Shown: positions 1 to 8,870 of the stretch, piece by piece
Layout of the letters: each line of letters begins with the position of its first letter
How positions within the stretch are numbered: position 1 is the stretch's first letter
Assembly (NCBI RefSeq): GCF_002806975.1
Contig: NZ_NIHD01000001.1
Coordinates: 558,001 to 622,000, forward strand
Direction: 5' to 3'
Length of the DNA stretch: 64,000 nt
Origin: Marinobacter aromaticivorans
Lineage (GTDB): Bacteria > Pseudomonadota > Gammaproteobacteria > Pseudomonadales > Oleiphilaceae
The notes under the pieces: generated by a model
What the model was told of the DNA's origin: nothing
The model's input: the letters and a program-made list of their open reading frames with translations, nothing else
Database searches by the model: none
Position numbers and translations under genes: made by a program

Positions 1-1187
1 TGCATGAGGTGAAAACCCGTGGTGATCAGGCGGTTCTGGAATTCACTGAGAAATTCGACCGGCTGAATGTTGGCAGTGTTGCAGAGCTGGAAATGAGTCA
101 GAGTCGCCTGCAGCAGGCTCTGGAAGCCATTCCTCAGGATCAGCGCGTGGCGCTGGAGCAGGCTGCGGATCGGGTTCGGGATTATCACGAGCGTCAGAAC
201 CAGAAGTCCTGGCAGTACAAAGATGAAGACGGCACGGTGCTGGGGCAGAAGGTGACGCCTCTGGATCGGGCGGGGCTGTATGTGCCGGGTGGCAAGGCGG
301 CTTATCCTTCTTCTGTGCTGATGAACGCCATTCCTGCGAAAGTGGCTGGTGTGAGCGAGGTCATCATGGTGGTTCCCACTCCGGATGGCGTAGTGAATGA
401 TCTGGTGCTGGCCGCCGCGGCCATTGCTGGCGTTGATCGGGTATTCACGGTAGGCGGAGCCCAGGCCGTTGGCGCGCTGGCCTATGGTACGGAAACCATC
501 CCGGCTGTGGATAAAATCGTAGGCCCCGGCAATATTTTTGTAGCCACCGCAAAACGGGAAGTGTTTGGCACCGTAGGCATCGACATGATCGCCGGGCCCT
601 CGGAAATACTGGTGATCTGCGACGGCAAAACCGACCCCGACTGGATCGCCATGGACCTGTTCTCCCAGGCCGAACACGACGAGCAAGCCCAGTCCATCCT
701 CATCAGCCCGGATGCAGGCTTCCTCGATGCGGTAGAGGCGAGCATCAACAAACTGCTGCCCACCATGGAGCGCGCCGACATTATCCGCACGTCCATGGCC
801 GACCGCGCGGCTCTCATACAGGTTGCAGACCTCAGCGAAGCAGCAAAGGTATCCAACCGGATAGCGCCCGAACACCTGGAGCTGTCTGTGGAAGATCCGG
901 AAACCCTGCTGCAAGAAATCCGCCACGCCGGCGCCATCTTCATGGGTAGGTACACAGCCGAAGCTCTGGGCGACTACTGCGCCGGCCCGAACCACGTGCT
1001 GCCCACCAGCGGCACGGCCCGGTTCTCTTCGCCGTTGGGTGTTTACGACTTCCAGAAGCGCTCATCGATCATCGGTTTCAGCGCCAAAGGTGCTGACCGG
1101 ATGGGGCGGGTCGCTTCGGTTTTGGCGAGAGGTGAGGGGTTGACTGCCCACGCACGCTCCGCTGAGTATCGGGTTAAAAACGATTAG
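1..1187 (+). CDS. hisD: Histidinol dehydrogenase (5' end outside the window)
   Basis: This enzyme carries out the last two steps of histidine synthesis, the NAD-dependent oxidation of L-histidinol to L-histidine in the cytoplasm. The frame is open from the first bases, so the true start lies outside. About 394 residues are visible and the family is about 430, so roughly 40 N-terminal residues are missing. Family blocks visible are [13 protein letters not shown], the metal-site stretch [27 protein letters not shown] and the C-terminal [12 protein letters not shown]. The internal GTG at 9 is not taken as a start because the reading frame continues upstream. hisC follows in the same direction after a 224-bp spacer that holds palindromic element copy 1. 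A hisG-hisD-hisC order is usual in this part of the gammaproteobacteria, and hisG probably lies just upstream. Identification is firm. Confidence 0.96.
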   Translation, partial: HEVKTRGDQAVLEFTEKFDRLNVGSVAELEMSQSRLQQALEAIPQDQRVALEQAADRVRDYHERQNQKSWQYKDEDGTVLGQKVTPLDRAGLYVPGGKAAYPSSVLMNAIPAKVAGVSEVIMVVPTPDGVVNDLVLAAAAIAGVDRVFTVGGAQAVGALAYGTETIPAVDKIVGPGNIFVATAKREVFGTVGIDMIAGPSEILVICDGKTDPDWIAMDLFSQAEHDEQAQSILISPDAGFLDAVEASINKLLPTMERADIIRTSMADRAALIQVADLSEAAKVSNRIAPEHLELSVEDPETLLQEIRHAGAIFMGRYTAEALGDYCAGPNHVLPTSGTARFSSPLGVYDFQKRSSIIGFSAKGADRMGRVASVLARGEGLTAHARSAEYRVKND

Positions 1188-1279
1188 TCTTACAGTCAGT
1201 TTGTGCATGGTTAGTTCTGGTTTTTGTACCTCATATGGGGTTTTAACCGGAAGCTAAGAATATATCACCGTAGCCTGCA

Positions 1280-1391
1280 GGCAGTTGGGGCGGGGTGTCG
1301 TCCGGGAATGTAGAGGGCCAGGGATGGCCCGAAACAAGCGCACATGGATGTGCTCGTAGCGTTTCCCGGACGACACCCCGCCCCAGCTGCC
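1280..1391 (-). repeat. Palindromic element, copy 1 (variable arms, conserved 56-nt core)
   Basis: A 28-nt left arm (1280-1307) pairs with a 28-nt right arm (1364-1391) at 27 of 28 positions. The single exception is a T facing G, which would be a tolerated G-U pair in RNA. The arms enclose exactly 56 nt (1308-1363). Read on the minus strand, the core matches the cores of copies 2 and 3 (2514-2569 and 20025-20080), including GCACATCCATGTGC and a GGCCATCC-TGGCC hairpin. Only the innermost arm bases (TCCGGGA) are shared with the other copies, and the outer arm sequence is unrelated. The right arm ends 20 bp before the hisC start codon, so a folded transcript would place a long stem just 5' of the hisC ribosome-binding site. 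Confidence 0.85.
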
Positions 1392-1411
1392 GTCTCCTCG
1401 GAGCAAAAAAG

Positions 1412-2467
1412 ATGAGCAAGTTCTGGAGCCCGGCGGTAAAAAATCTGGTCCCCTACGTACCAGGTGAACAACCAAAAATGGCCAACCTGGTAAAACTGAA
1501 CACCAACGAAAACCCCTATGGCCCCTCACCAAAAGTCATAGAAGCCATACAAGCCGAACTCAATGACAGCCTGCGCCTCTATCCGGACCCGGAAGGCGAA
1601 AGCCTGCGCCAAACCATCGCCGGCTACCACAACATAAAGCCCGAACAAGTCTTCCTCGGCAACGGCTCCGACGAAGTACTGGCCCACATATTTTACGCTC
1701 TGTTCCAGCACGGCCAGCCCATCCTGTTCCCGGATGTAACCTACAGCTTTTACCCGGTGTACTGCGGCCTCTATAACATCGAAGGCAAAACCGTACCCCT
1801 CACAGACAGCTTCGAAATCAATCCCGAAGACTACAGGCAGCCCAACGGTGGCATCATCTTCCCAAATCCCAATGCGCCAACGGGTTGTTACCTTGGTCTT
1901 GAACACGTAGAAACCATTCTTCAGACTAATCCGGAGCGGGTTGTTGTTGTTGACGAAGCCTACATTGACTTCGGTGGTGAAACCGCCATAACACTGGTAG
2001 ACAAGTACCCCAATCTCCTGGTTTGCCAGACGCTTTCCAAGGCCCGCTCACTGGCAGGGCTGCGGGTTGGCTTCGCCATTGGTAATCCGGATCTGATTGA
2101 AGCTTTGAATCGCGTCAAAAACAGTTTCAACAGCTATCCTCTGGACAGGTTGGCATTGGCTGGTGCCAAAGCGGCCTATGAAGATCACGATTGGTTCCGG
2201 AAGTCCTGCGAGGGTGTTATTTCCGAGCGGGAGCGTATGACCAGGAGCCTGGAGGGTCTGAACTTTGAGGTTCTACCTTCCAAAGCCAACTTCGTTTTCG
2301 CCCGTCACAAAGAGAAATCCGGCGAAAGCCTGTCCAGGGGTCTGAGGGAGCAGGGCATTATTGTCCGCCACTTCAACAAGCCGAGAATCAGCGAGTTTTT
2401 GAGAATCACCATCGGCACCCCAGAGCAGAATGATGCGTTGATTTCAGGGCTCCAGTCCTGCGCCTAG
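1412..2467 (+). CDS. hisC: Histidinol-phosphate aminotransferase
   Basis: A PLP-dependent class I/II aminotransferase of 351 residues that converts imidazole-acetol phosphate and glutamate to histidinol phosphate. Visible family features are the N-terminal [13 protein letters not shown], the cofactor-contact stretch [14 protein letters not shown], the FPNPNAPTG loop, [10 protein letters not shown], and the Schiff-base lysine in [17 protein letters not shown]. The C-terminal [12 protein letters not shown] is also typical. The frame is open further upstream to 1295, but that part encodes only the palindromic element. The ATG at 1412 is preceded by GGAG at a suitable distance and gives the normal family length. 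The gene is bracketed by palindromic elements in opposite orientation (1280-1391 and 2486-2597). Firm. Confidence 0.96.
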   Translation: MSKFWSPAVKNLVPYVPGEQPKMANLVKLNTNENPYGPSPKVIEAIQAELNDSLRLYPDPEGESLRQTIAGYHNIKPEQVFLGNGSDEVLAHIFYALFQHGQPILFPDVTYSFYPVYCGLYNIEGKTVPLTDSFEINPEDYRQPNGGIIFPNPNAPTGCYLGLEHVETILQTNPERVVVVDEAYIDFGGETAITLVDKYPNLLVCQTLSKARSLAGLRVGFAIGNPDLIEALNRVKNSFNSYPLDRLALAGAKAAYEDHDWFRKSCEGVISERERMTRSLEGLNFEVLPSKANFVFARHKEKSGESLSRGLREQGIIVRHFNKPRISEFLRITIGTPEQNDALISGLQSCA

Positions 2468-2485
2468 CCTGCGATATCGGGCATA

Positions 2486-2597
2486 GAGCGGAGCGCGAAG
2501 GGGGCTTCCGGGAACCGCTACGAGCACGTCCATGTGCGCTTGTCTCCGGCCATCCTTGGCCTACGACATTCCCGGAAGCCCCCTTCGCGCTCCGCTC
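2486..2597 (+). repeat. Palindromic element, copy 2
   Basis: The 28-nt arms 2486-2513 and 2570-2597 are perfectly complementary and enclose a 56-nt core (2514-2569). The core has the same length as in copies 1 and 3 and is nearly identical in sequence. The outer arm sequence (GAGCGGAGCGCGAAGGGGG) is found in neither other copy. The core contains two inner hairpins, one built on GCACGTCCATGTGC and one on GGCCATCCTTGGCC, so the whole unit could form a cruciform or multi-stem RNA. It lies between hisC and the NIF3 gene, in opposite core orientation to copy 1. Confidence 0.88.
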
Positions 2598-2633
2598 ATC
2601 GACATTTAGTGATATAGCGAATGGGGGATAAAC

Positions 2634-3377
2634 ATGGTCACGAGTGATAGTGTTCTTGCCAAACTCAACGAGTGGCTGCAGCCTGGAGAATTCCAGGACT
2701 ACTGCCCCAACGGCCTGCAAGTGGAAGGCAAAAGCGACATAAACACCATTGTCACCGGCGTAACCGCTTCACGTGAATTAATCGAAGCCGCAATCGCCGC
2801 AAACGCCGATATGGTAATCGTTCACCACGGCTACTTCTGGAAAGGCGAAGACCAAAGCATCCGGGGCATGAAACGCGAACGTTTAAAGCGCTTGCTGGAT
2901 AACGACATCAACCTGGTTGCCTATCATTTGCCGCTGGATGATCACCCGGAACACGGTAACAACCGACAGCTAGCCGATATCCTCGGCATCAAGAACCCTC
3001 GTCCGCTAAGCGGTCTGGTGTGGGAAGGTGAGCTACCGGAAGCCATGTCTCCCGAAAAGTTCGGGCTACACATTGCCAGAGCACTCCACCGCGACCCACT
3101 GCGAGTTGGCGACGGCAAAGCCGCAATCAAACGGGTAGGGTGGTGCACAGGTGCCGCTCAAGGATATATCAACACGGCTGTTGACGCCGGTCTCGACGCC
3201 TACATCAGTGGCGAAATCTCTGAACCGACCACCCATACGGCGAGAGAGTGCGGTATCCACTATTACGCCGCCGGCCATCACGCAACAGAGCGATACGGCG
3301 TAAAAGCGCTGGGAGTGGCACTCGAGAAAGAATTCGGAATCAAGCACCGTTTCATCGACTGCGATAATCCGGTTTGA
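2634..3377 (+). CDS. NIF3 family dinuclear metal protein (YbgI-like)
   Basis: A 247-residue NIF3/YbgI protein, a conserved cytoplasmic family with a dimetal centre. It is often labelled type 2 GTP cyclohydrolase I, but its physiological role is not settled. Visible features are the N-terminal QDYCPNGLQVEGK, the metal-binding VIVHHGYFWKG and LVAYHLPLDDHPEHGNN, and the C-terminal AYISGEISEPTTHTARECG followed by AAGHHATERYGV, which supplies the remaining metal ligands. The length equals that of E. coli YbgI. The ATG at 2634 follows GGGGGATAAAC. It sits after hisC in the same direction but is separated by palindromic element copy 2, so it may have its own promoter. Family assignment is firm. Confidence 0.93.
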   Translation: MVTSDSVLAKLNEWLQPGEFQDYCPNGLQVEGKSDINTIVTGVTASRELIEAAIAANADMVIVHHGYFWKGEDQSIRGMKRERLKRLLDNDINLVAYHLPLDDHPEHGNNRQLADILGIKNPRPLSGLVWEGELPEAMSPEKFGLHIARALHRDPLRVGDGKAAIKRVGWCTGAAQGYINTAVDAGLDAYISGEISEPTTHTARECGIHYYAAGHHATERYGVKALGVALEKEFGIKHRFIDCDNPV

Positions 3378-3436
3378 AAGTCGCGTACGAGTGTCTGATC
3401 AGTCCTGTTTACCACTGACTCCAGGTCCATAAACAA

Positions 3437-3865
3437 TCAGGCATCAGCCGCTCTGTCGCCCTTCTTGAGCCCGAAGTCTTCAGACAAAGTTCCGGAGGTC
3501 TTGGGTGCATAATCCCGCGGTGGCTCAACGCCGTCCTCGCTAACCTCTTCTAGCCGCTTGCGGGAAGTTTCCTCAGCCAGCTCGGCCATCCACTCTTCAT
3601 CATTGCACAAGCGGTTCGCCCCGCGCGCCATATGCTGGTTTACATCCCGATAAGCATCGTTAAACTGGCGCAGCAGATGGGCCGACTCCATAAAATGCTC
3701 ATTCACCTGAGCCTGGTAGCGCAGGTATTCGTTGCGCACTTCCTCAGCCTGCTGTTCCGCGCGACGTTGCCGCAGCGAAGAACCCTGCCCCGAGCGGCCA
3801 ATCAAGGCTCCGATGACAATGCCAACAATCAATGCGGCAATCGCTGCCAGAATCAGGTTTGTCAT
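3437..3865 (-). CDS. zapG: ZapG/YhcB inner-membrane protein (DUF1043)
   Basis: A 142-residue YhcB/DUF1043 protein, an inner-membrane factor linked in E. coli to cell division and envelope growth. It has one N-terminal membrane helix (about residues 3-22, LILAAIAALIVGIVIGALIG). A charged coiled-coil segment with the family pattern QAQVNEHFMESAHLLRQF follows, then a disordered acidic tail. The ATG at 3865 is preferred over the upstream ATG at 3901 because it places the hydrophobic segment at the N-terminus, as in the family. It is divergent from zapE, with 194 bp between the two starts, and convergent with the NIF3 gene. In E. coli the homologues yhcB and zapE are also divergent neighbours. Confidence 0.88.
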   Translation of the reverse strand: MTNLILAAIAALIVGIVIGALIGRSGQGSSLRQRRAEQQAEEVRNEYLRYQAQVNEHFMESAHLLRQFNDAYRDVNQHMARGANRLCNDEEWMAELAEETSRKRLEEVSEDGVEPPRDYAPKTSGTLSEDFGLKKGDRAADA

Positions 3866-4059
3866 ATGCAGTATCGTCCTGTTGCCTGAAAAAAGAACCA
3901 ATTCCTGTAAGCCAGTATAACCCCCGCAGCCTTGTCAGCCCATGCCTGTGTGCTGCGCCAATCGTCGTATTGCCCGAATGGCCCCCGGCGTGGCGAAAAA
4001 ACCGCGAATACGTAATAATACGCCGCCCAAAATCAACGACCAGACACCGGGATTTTCTG

Positions 4060-5193
4060 ATGACAGCGTCCACGCCTTCTGAAACCACTGTTAACCAGAC
4101 ACCCTGGCAGCGTTACCAGGAAGACCTCAAGCGCCCGGAGTTTCACAAAGACCCTGCCCAGGCCGATGCCGTCAAGCGACTCCAGTCACTCTACGATAAA
4201 CTGGTAGAGGCGGAAAGCGAACGCGGTAAAGCAATCACCAAATTGCGGCGCAAGTTGAAAAAAGGCAGGGAAGAGCCCGTTAAAGGCCTGTACTTCTGGG
4301 GTGGTGTGGGTCGCGGTAAAACCTACCTGATGGACACCTTTTTTGAGTCGTTGCCGTTCAAACGCAAAATGCGGGTGCACTTTCACCGCTTTATGCAGCG
4401 TGTTCACAAGGAACTCAGAGCACTCAAGGGTGAAAAAAATCCGCTGGATCTGGTGGCGAAACAATTTGCCGCTGAAGCCCGGGTTATCTGTTTTGACGAG
4501 TTTTTTGTATCCGATATCGGTGATGCCATGATTCTGGCAACCCTCATGGATGGCTTGTTCAAGCGCGGCGTTACCCTGGTGTGCACCTCCAACATTGCCC
4601 CCGATGGCCTGTACAAGGACGGGCTGCAGCGGGCGCGCTTTCTGCCAGCCATAGCGTTGGTAAAAAAGTACACTGACGTGGTGAACGTCGACGGTGGGGT
4701 TGATTACCGTCTGCGGACTCTGGAGCAGGCCGAACTCTACCATTCGCCGCTGGGTGACGAGGCAGATGCCAGCCTGCGCCGGAGTTTTGATGCCCTGGCG
4801 GTTGAGGCCGGCAAGCACAGCAAGACCATGGAAATAAACGGTCGCAAGATTCCGGCCCAGGCCCATGCTGATGATGTGGTCTGGTTCGATTTCAAGGATG
4901 TGTGCGATGGCCCTCGCAGCCAGAACGACTACATTGAAATGGCGCGCCAGTTCCACGCCATTATCATCAGCAATGTTCCCGTGCTGGGCGGGGACAAAGA
5001 CGATCAGTCCCGCCGTTTTGTAAACATGATTGATGAGTTCTACGACCGCAACGTGAAAGTCATTATTTCCGCCGCCGCTCCCATTACCAAACTCTATTCC
5101 GGCGGGCGCCTGAGTTTTGAGTTCGAGCGCACCGAATCCCGCCTTCTGGAAATGCAGTCACAGGAATATCTGGAAGCCCCCCACAAGCCTTGA
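4060..5193 (+). CDS. zapE: ZapE, AFG1-like cell-division ATPase
   Basis: A 377-residue AFG1/ZapE ATPase. In E. coli ZapE acts at the Z-ring during constriction. The Walker A motif is GGVGRGKTYLMD (about residue 79 on), the Walker B is VICFDEFFVSDI, and a sensor stretch VTLVCTSN follows, all in family order. The C-terminal IISAAAPITKLYSGG and FERTESRLLEMQSQEYL are also typical. The frame is open for 76 codons upstream, but that sequence overlaps the zapG start and has no family similarity, so ATG 4060 is chosen. It is divergent from zapG. No terminator is evident in the 200 bp after it. Confidence 0.94.
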   Translation: MTASTPSETTVNQTPWQRYQEDLKRPEFHKDPAQADAVKRLQSLYDKLVEAESERGKAITKLRRKLKKGREEPVKGLYFWGGVGRGKTYLMDTFFESLPFKRKMRVHFHRFMQRVHKELRALKGEKNPLDLVAKQFAAEARVICFDEFFVSDIGDAMILATLMDGLFKRGVTLVCTSNIAPDGLYKDGLQRARFLPAIALVKKYTDVVNVDGGVDYRLRTLEQAELYHSPLGDEADASLRRSFDALAVEAGKHSKTMEINGRKIPAQAHADDVVWFDFKDVCDGPRSQNDYIEMARQFHAIIISNVPVLGGDKDDQSRRFVNMIDEFYDRNVKVIISAAAPITKLYSGGRLSFEFERTESRLLEMQSQEYLEAPHKP

Positions 5194-5340
5194 AAACCGC
5201 AAAAAAACCATCGAAAGCAAAGTGGTTGCATTCCGGATTCTTGTCTATAGTGAATCTGTGCGAGTAAACCCGGCGCCGATCGGGGTTGTGAATGGGTGGT
5301 GAGCGGCCATGGGAGCAAAATCATACTTTTGACTGATCAA

Positions 5341-5383
5341 AGCACTGGACAGCGTTAGCTATAGTGCTTACATCACGAGCACT
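5341..5383. promoter_or_regulatory. Candidate operator repeats upstream of the DUF1302 gene
   Basis: Three copies of one hexamer lie in 43 bp: AGCACT at 5341, its complement AGTGCT at 5363, and AGCACT at 5378. The last two form an inverted repeat about 80 bp before the DUF1302 start. They could bind the LuxR-type regulator encoded at 8871 or another activator. This is a visual pattern only, and no promoter boxes were assigned with confidence. Confidence 0.3.
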
Positions 5384-5460
5384 GTGCATGAAGCCTCCAA
5401 TACTTCGTGAATACCAATAATCAGAGCAGCGACTCAGAACAACAATGGAGTAGCCTTCCA

Positions 5461-7311
5461 ATGACAAGAAAAACACACCAATGGCAGCGTTGGTCAAAAT
5501 TACCGCTTGCCGTGGCCGTTGCAGCCGGATTTTCCGGCCAGGCATCCGCTTACTCTTTCTATGTTGGGGATGTGGAAGCCCAGTTCAACACCACGCTTTC
5601 GGCAGGGGCTGGCTGGCGGGTTTCGGATCGCGACAAGCGCCTTATTGCCCAGGGCAACCTTGGTCCCCAGTACGCAAATACAACTGTAGGCGCCTCCACG
5701 AACAACTACGACGACGGTAACCTTAACTTCGATAAGGGTGATACTTACTCCAAAATCGTCAAAGGTAACAGTGAGTTGTTCCTGAATTATGACATGAATG
5801 GAGATTACCTGACCCGGGTGGGCGGCCTGCTTCGTGGTCGTTACTGGTACGATTTCGAGCTGAAAGACGAGGGCCGTGCAACGGATTATGTCGGCCAGCA
5901 ACGCGAACTGAACAGCGAAGCAAAAGACAACGCATCCGGCGGTGAAATACTGGACGCTTACGTGTTTTCTGACTGGTACCTTGGGGCTGTACCTCTGAGT
6001 GTCCGTTACGGCAAGCAGGTGCTCAGCTGGGGTGAGAGCACCTTTATCCAGGGCGGTATCAATACCATTAACCCTATCGACGTTCCCGCCTTCCGGGCGC
6101 CCGGCTCAGAGCTGAAAGACGCGCTGTTGCCGGTTGAAATGTTCTACATGTCGGCGGGCGTAACAGAGAACGTCACGCTGGAGACCTTTGTTCAGACAGA
6201 CTGGGCACCTGTGCGCCCCGATGACTGCGGCACTTTCTTCTCCACCAATGACTTTGCGTCAGACGGTTGCGGCCCGGTTCTGCTTGCCGGTCAGTTGCCT
6301 GATTCCCAGGCCCTGGCCCAGGGCTTTGTGGCGCCGCGCCTGGGTGATGTGGAGGCAGATTCGAAAGACCAGTTTGGTGTGGCCATGCGCTGGTATGTGC
6401 CGGCACTGAATGATTCCGAGCTTGGCTTTTATTACATCAAGTACAACAGCCGCCTGCCCTATGTAAGCGGTACCATCAAGGACAGCAGCGGTCCTTTCCC
6501 GTCATACTTTATCGAGTATCCGGAAAACATTAATCTGTATGGCATAAGCATCAACACCAATACCCCGGGAGGCTGGTCGCTGGGTGCAGAGTACTCCTAT
6601 CGCGACAAAATGCCCTTGCAGTGGAACGCCTTCGAACTTATCTACGGTGGTATCCAGCTTCGTAATCCCATTGATGGCAGTATCGTCAGTAAGCTGGAGC
6701 AGCAGCGCACCGAGGAGTTGGGCACGCTGGTTCCCGGTTCGAGAGTTTCGGGGTACGACCGGTTTGGTGTTTCCCAGGCCCAGTTTACCCTGATCAAATT
6801 CTTCGATCAGGTAATGGGCGCGAGCCGCGTCTCTCTCATCACTGAGTTTGGTGCCACCTACGTTCACGATTTGCCGGGTCTTGATGAAGCCCGCTACGGT
6901 CGCTCCGGCACATTTGGTGTGGGTACGCTTCCCACAGACGATGGGAGTGGCAATATTGTTGACGTTTGTGCAGCGGGCGTAAACATCAACGCCAGCTACT
7001 GTACTAACGAAGGGTTCACAACATCCTTCTCCTGGGGTTATCGCTCCCGTCTGGTCTGGAATTACCCGAACGCCATTGCGGGTATCAACCTGTCACCCCA
7101 ACTGGCCTGGAGTCATGATGTCAAGGGCTATAGCCCGCAGCCCGGCGGTAACTTCAATGAAGGTAATAAGGCAATCGGTCTGTCGCTTGAGGCTGTGTAT
7201 CAAAACAAGATTACCGGTGAAATCGGTTACACAAACTTTTTCGGTGGCAAGCCGTATAACGAGTTGACTGACCGGGATTTCGTGAGTGCCAGCGTTTCCT
7301 ACTCATTCTGA
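5461..7311 (+). CDS. DUF1302 outer-membrane protein
   Basis: A 616-residue DUF1302 protein, a family of large envelope proteins predicted to form outer-membrane beta-barrels and nearly always paired with DUF1329. A signal peptide is visible (WSKLPLAVAVAAGFSGQASA, cleaved before YSFYVGD). The mature part opens with FNTTLSAGAGWRVSDRDK and contains YGKQVLSWGESTFIQGGINT, a hallmark of the family. The chain ends in alternating aromatic/polar strands and a terminal phenylalanine (SASVSYSF), as in outer-membrane barrels. ATG 5461 is preferred to the GTG at 5407 because GGAG lies about 9 bp before it and it leaves a normal signal peptide. The DUF1329 gene follows after 33 bp. The transported substrate is unknown. 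Confidence 0.88.
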   Translation: MTRKTHQWQRWSKLPLAVAVAAGFSGQASAYSFYVGDVEAQFNTTLSAGAGWRVSDRDKRLIAQGNLGPQYANTTVGASTNNYDDGNLNFDKGDTYSKIVKGNSELFLNYDMNGDYLTRVGGLLRGRYWYDFELKDEGRATDYVGQQRELNSEAKDNASGGEILDAYVFSDWYLGAVPLSVRYGKQVLSWGESTFIQGGINTINPIDVPAFRAPGSELKDALLPVEMFYMSAGVTENVTLETFVQTDWAPVRPDDCGTFFSTNDFASDGCGPVLLAGQLPDSQALAQGFVAPRLGDVEADSKDQFGVAMRWYVPALNDSELGFYYIKYNSRLPYVSGTIKDSSGPFPSYFIEYPENINLYGISINTNTPGGWSLGAEYSYRDKMPLQWNAFELIYGGIQLRNPIDGSIVSKLEQQRTEELGTLVPGSRVSGYDRFGVSQAQFTLIKFFDQVMGASRVSLITEFGATYVHDLPGLDEARYGRSGTFGVGTLPTDDGSGNIVDVCAAGVNINASYCTNEGFTTSFSWGYRSRLVWNYPNAIAGINLSPQLAWSHDVKGYSPQPGGNFNEGNKAIGLSLEAVYQNKITGEIGYTNFFGGKPYNELTDRDFVSASVSYSF

Positions 7312-7344
7312 ACCGTCACGAATTCGTTTAACGAGGTAATTTAA

Positions 7345-8706
7345 ATGAAACTGAACAAGAAACTACTGGCCACTGGCGTATTGGCTGCGAGCCTGTTTGC
7401 TGGCCAGGCATGGGGCGCGGTTTCTGCCGAAGAAGCAGCCAAACTTGGCGACTCCCTGACGCGGATGGGCGCCGAAAAAGCAGGTAATGGCGGTGCCATT
7501 CCGGCCTGGGACGGTGGTCTGACCACGCCTCCGGCTGGCTACAAGGGTGACGGTATCTATGTGAATCCGTTTCCTGATGAAACGCCAAAATTCACCATTG
7601 ATCAGAGCAACGTTGCAGAGTACGAAGACAAGCTGTCACCCGGGCAGGTGGCAATGATCAAGCAGTACCCGGACTACGTGCTGCCGGTTTATGAAACCCA
7701 CCGTACCGCTGCGTATCCTGAAGATGTCATGGAGGAAACGGTCAAAAACGCCACCCGAAGCGAAATGATCAAGAATGGTAACGGCCTGGCAAATTACCAG
7801 AGTGCGACGCCGTTCCCGATTCCCCAGAATGGTCTGGAAATCATCTGGAACCACATCACCCGTTATCGCGGGGGGTCCGTTCAGCGTAACGTGGGGCAGG
7901 CAACACCCACCCCCAACGGCGCCTACTCGATTGTAAAGTTTCAGGATGAGTTGACCTGGAGAACCTACCTGGAAGACTACAGCCCCGATAAAGATGCCAA
8001 CGTGCTGTTTTATTTCAAGCAGGCAATCACCGCACCGGCCCGTCTGGCGGGTAACGTGCTGCTGGTACACGAGACACTGGACCAGGTAAGCGAGCCTCGC
8101 CGCGCGTGGGTATACAACGCCGGCCAGCGTCGCGTTCGCCGTGCGCCCCAGGTGGCCTACGATGGCCCGGGTACAGCCGCTGACGGCATGCGTACGTCTG
8201 ACAACTTCGATATGTTCAACGGTGCTCCGGATCGCTACAACTGGGAACTGATTGGCAAGAAGGAAATGTACATTCCGTACAACTCCTACAAGCTGGTTGA
8301 CCGCGACCTGACCTATGATGAAATCATCAAGCCCGGCCATATCAATCAGGACCTGACCCGTTACGAGCTGCATCGCGTCTGGCACGTGCGGGCCACCCTG
8401 AAAGAGGGCGAGCGCCACATCTATGCACAGCGTGATTTTTACGTTGATGAGGATACCTGGCAGGCTTCGGTTATCGACCATTACGATGGCCGTGGCGAGC
8501 TATGGCGCGTAGCAGAAGCCCATTCCATGCAGTTCTACGATCAGGTAGTGCCCTGGTATGCGGTTGAAACCCTTTACGACCTGCTGTCTGGCCGCTACCT
8601 GGTTCTGGGCCTGACCAATGAGGAGGTCAATCCCTACCAGTTTGGCGTTAAGCGCCAGTCCAGGGATTACACCCCCGCAGCTCTGCGCCGCGCGGGAACC
8701 CGTTAA
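7345..8706 (+). CDS. DUF1329 envelope protein
   Basis: A 453-residue DUF1329 protein, a periplasmic or outer-membrane-associated family with a fold related to the LolA/LolB lipoprotein carriers. It has a clear signal peptide (MKLNKKLLATGVLAASLFAGQAWGA). The mature start AVSAEEAAKLGDSLTRMGAEKAGN is characteristic, as are PPAGYKGDG, the central YNAGQRRVRRAPQVAYD and the C-terminal ALRRAGTR. It has a ribosome site (GAGGTAATTTAA before ATG) and lies 33 bp after the DUF1302 gene, so the two are very likely one transcript. That transcript would end at the hairpin at 8726-8755. Such pairs are often found near genes for uptake or breakdown of hydrophobic compounds, but no such enzyme is present here. 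Confidence 0.88.
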   Translation: MKLNKKLLATGVLAASLFAGQAWGAVSAEEAAKLGDSLTRMGAEKAGNGGAIPAWDGGLTTPPAGYKGDGIYVNPFPDETPKFTIDQSNVAEYEDKLSPGQVAMIKQYPDYVLPVYETHRTAAYPEDVMEETVKNATRSEMIKNGNGLANYQSATPFPIPQNGLEIIWNHITRYRGGSVQRNVGQATPTPNGAYSIVKFQDELTWRTYLEDYSPDKDANVLFYFKQAITAPARLAGNVLLVHETLDQVSEPRRAWVYNAGQRRVRRAPQVAYDGPGTAADGMRTSDNFDMFNGAPDRYNWELIGKKEMYIPYNSYKLVDRDLTYDEIIKPGHINQDLTRYELHRVWHVRATLKEGERHIYAQRDFYVDEDTWQASVIDHYDGRGELWRVAEAHSMQFYDQVVPWYAVETLYDLLSGRYLVLGLTNEEVNPYQFGVKRQSRDYTPAALRRAGTR

Positions 8707-8725
8707 AGGGTTGTGTTGATCGTGC

Positions 8726-8755
8726 AAAAACGGCGGGCTCTGGCTCGCCGTTTTT
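8726..8755 (+). terminator. Rho-independent terminator after the DUF1302-DUF1329 pair
   Basis: AAAAACGGCG (8726-8735) pairs perfectly with CGCCGTTTTT (8746-8755) around a 10-nt loop, and the second arm ends in a run of T. It begins 20 bp after the DUF1329 stop codon and separates that pair from the LuxR-type gene downstream. Confidence 0.85.
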
Positions 8756-8870
8756 GTTACCGCGATAAAAAACTGCCGCAAGATGAATACCTTTCACGTC
8801 AAAACTTTGCAGCCAGCCCCTCAATTAGTTTAACCTTCTTGTCATACTAAAGGCGTACCTGAGGCAGCGT

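Noticed and set aside
1295-1411. Longer N-terminus for hisC starting at 1295
   Set aside because: The extra 39 codons are translated palindromic element. The ATG at 1412 has a ribosome site and gives the standard protein length.
7636-8481. 281-codon open frame on the minus strand
   Set aside because: It is antisense to the DUF1329 gene and has no signal, motif or ribosome site.
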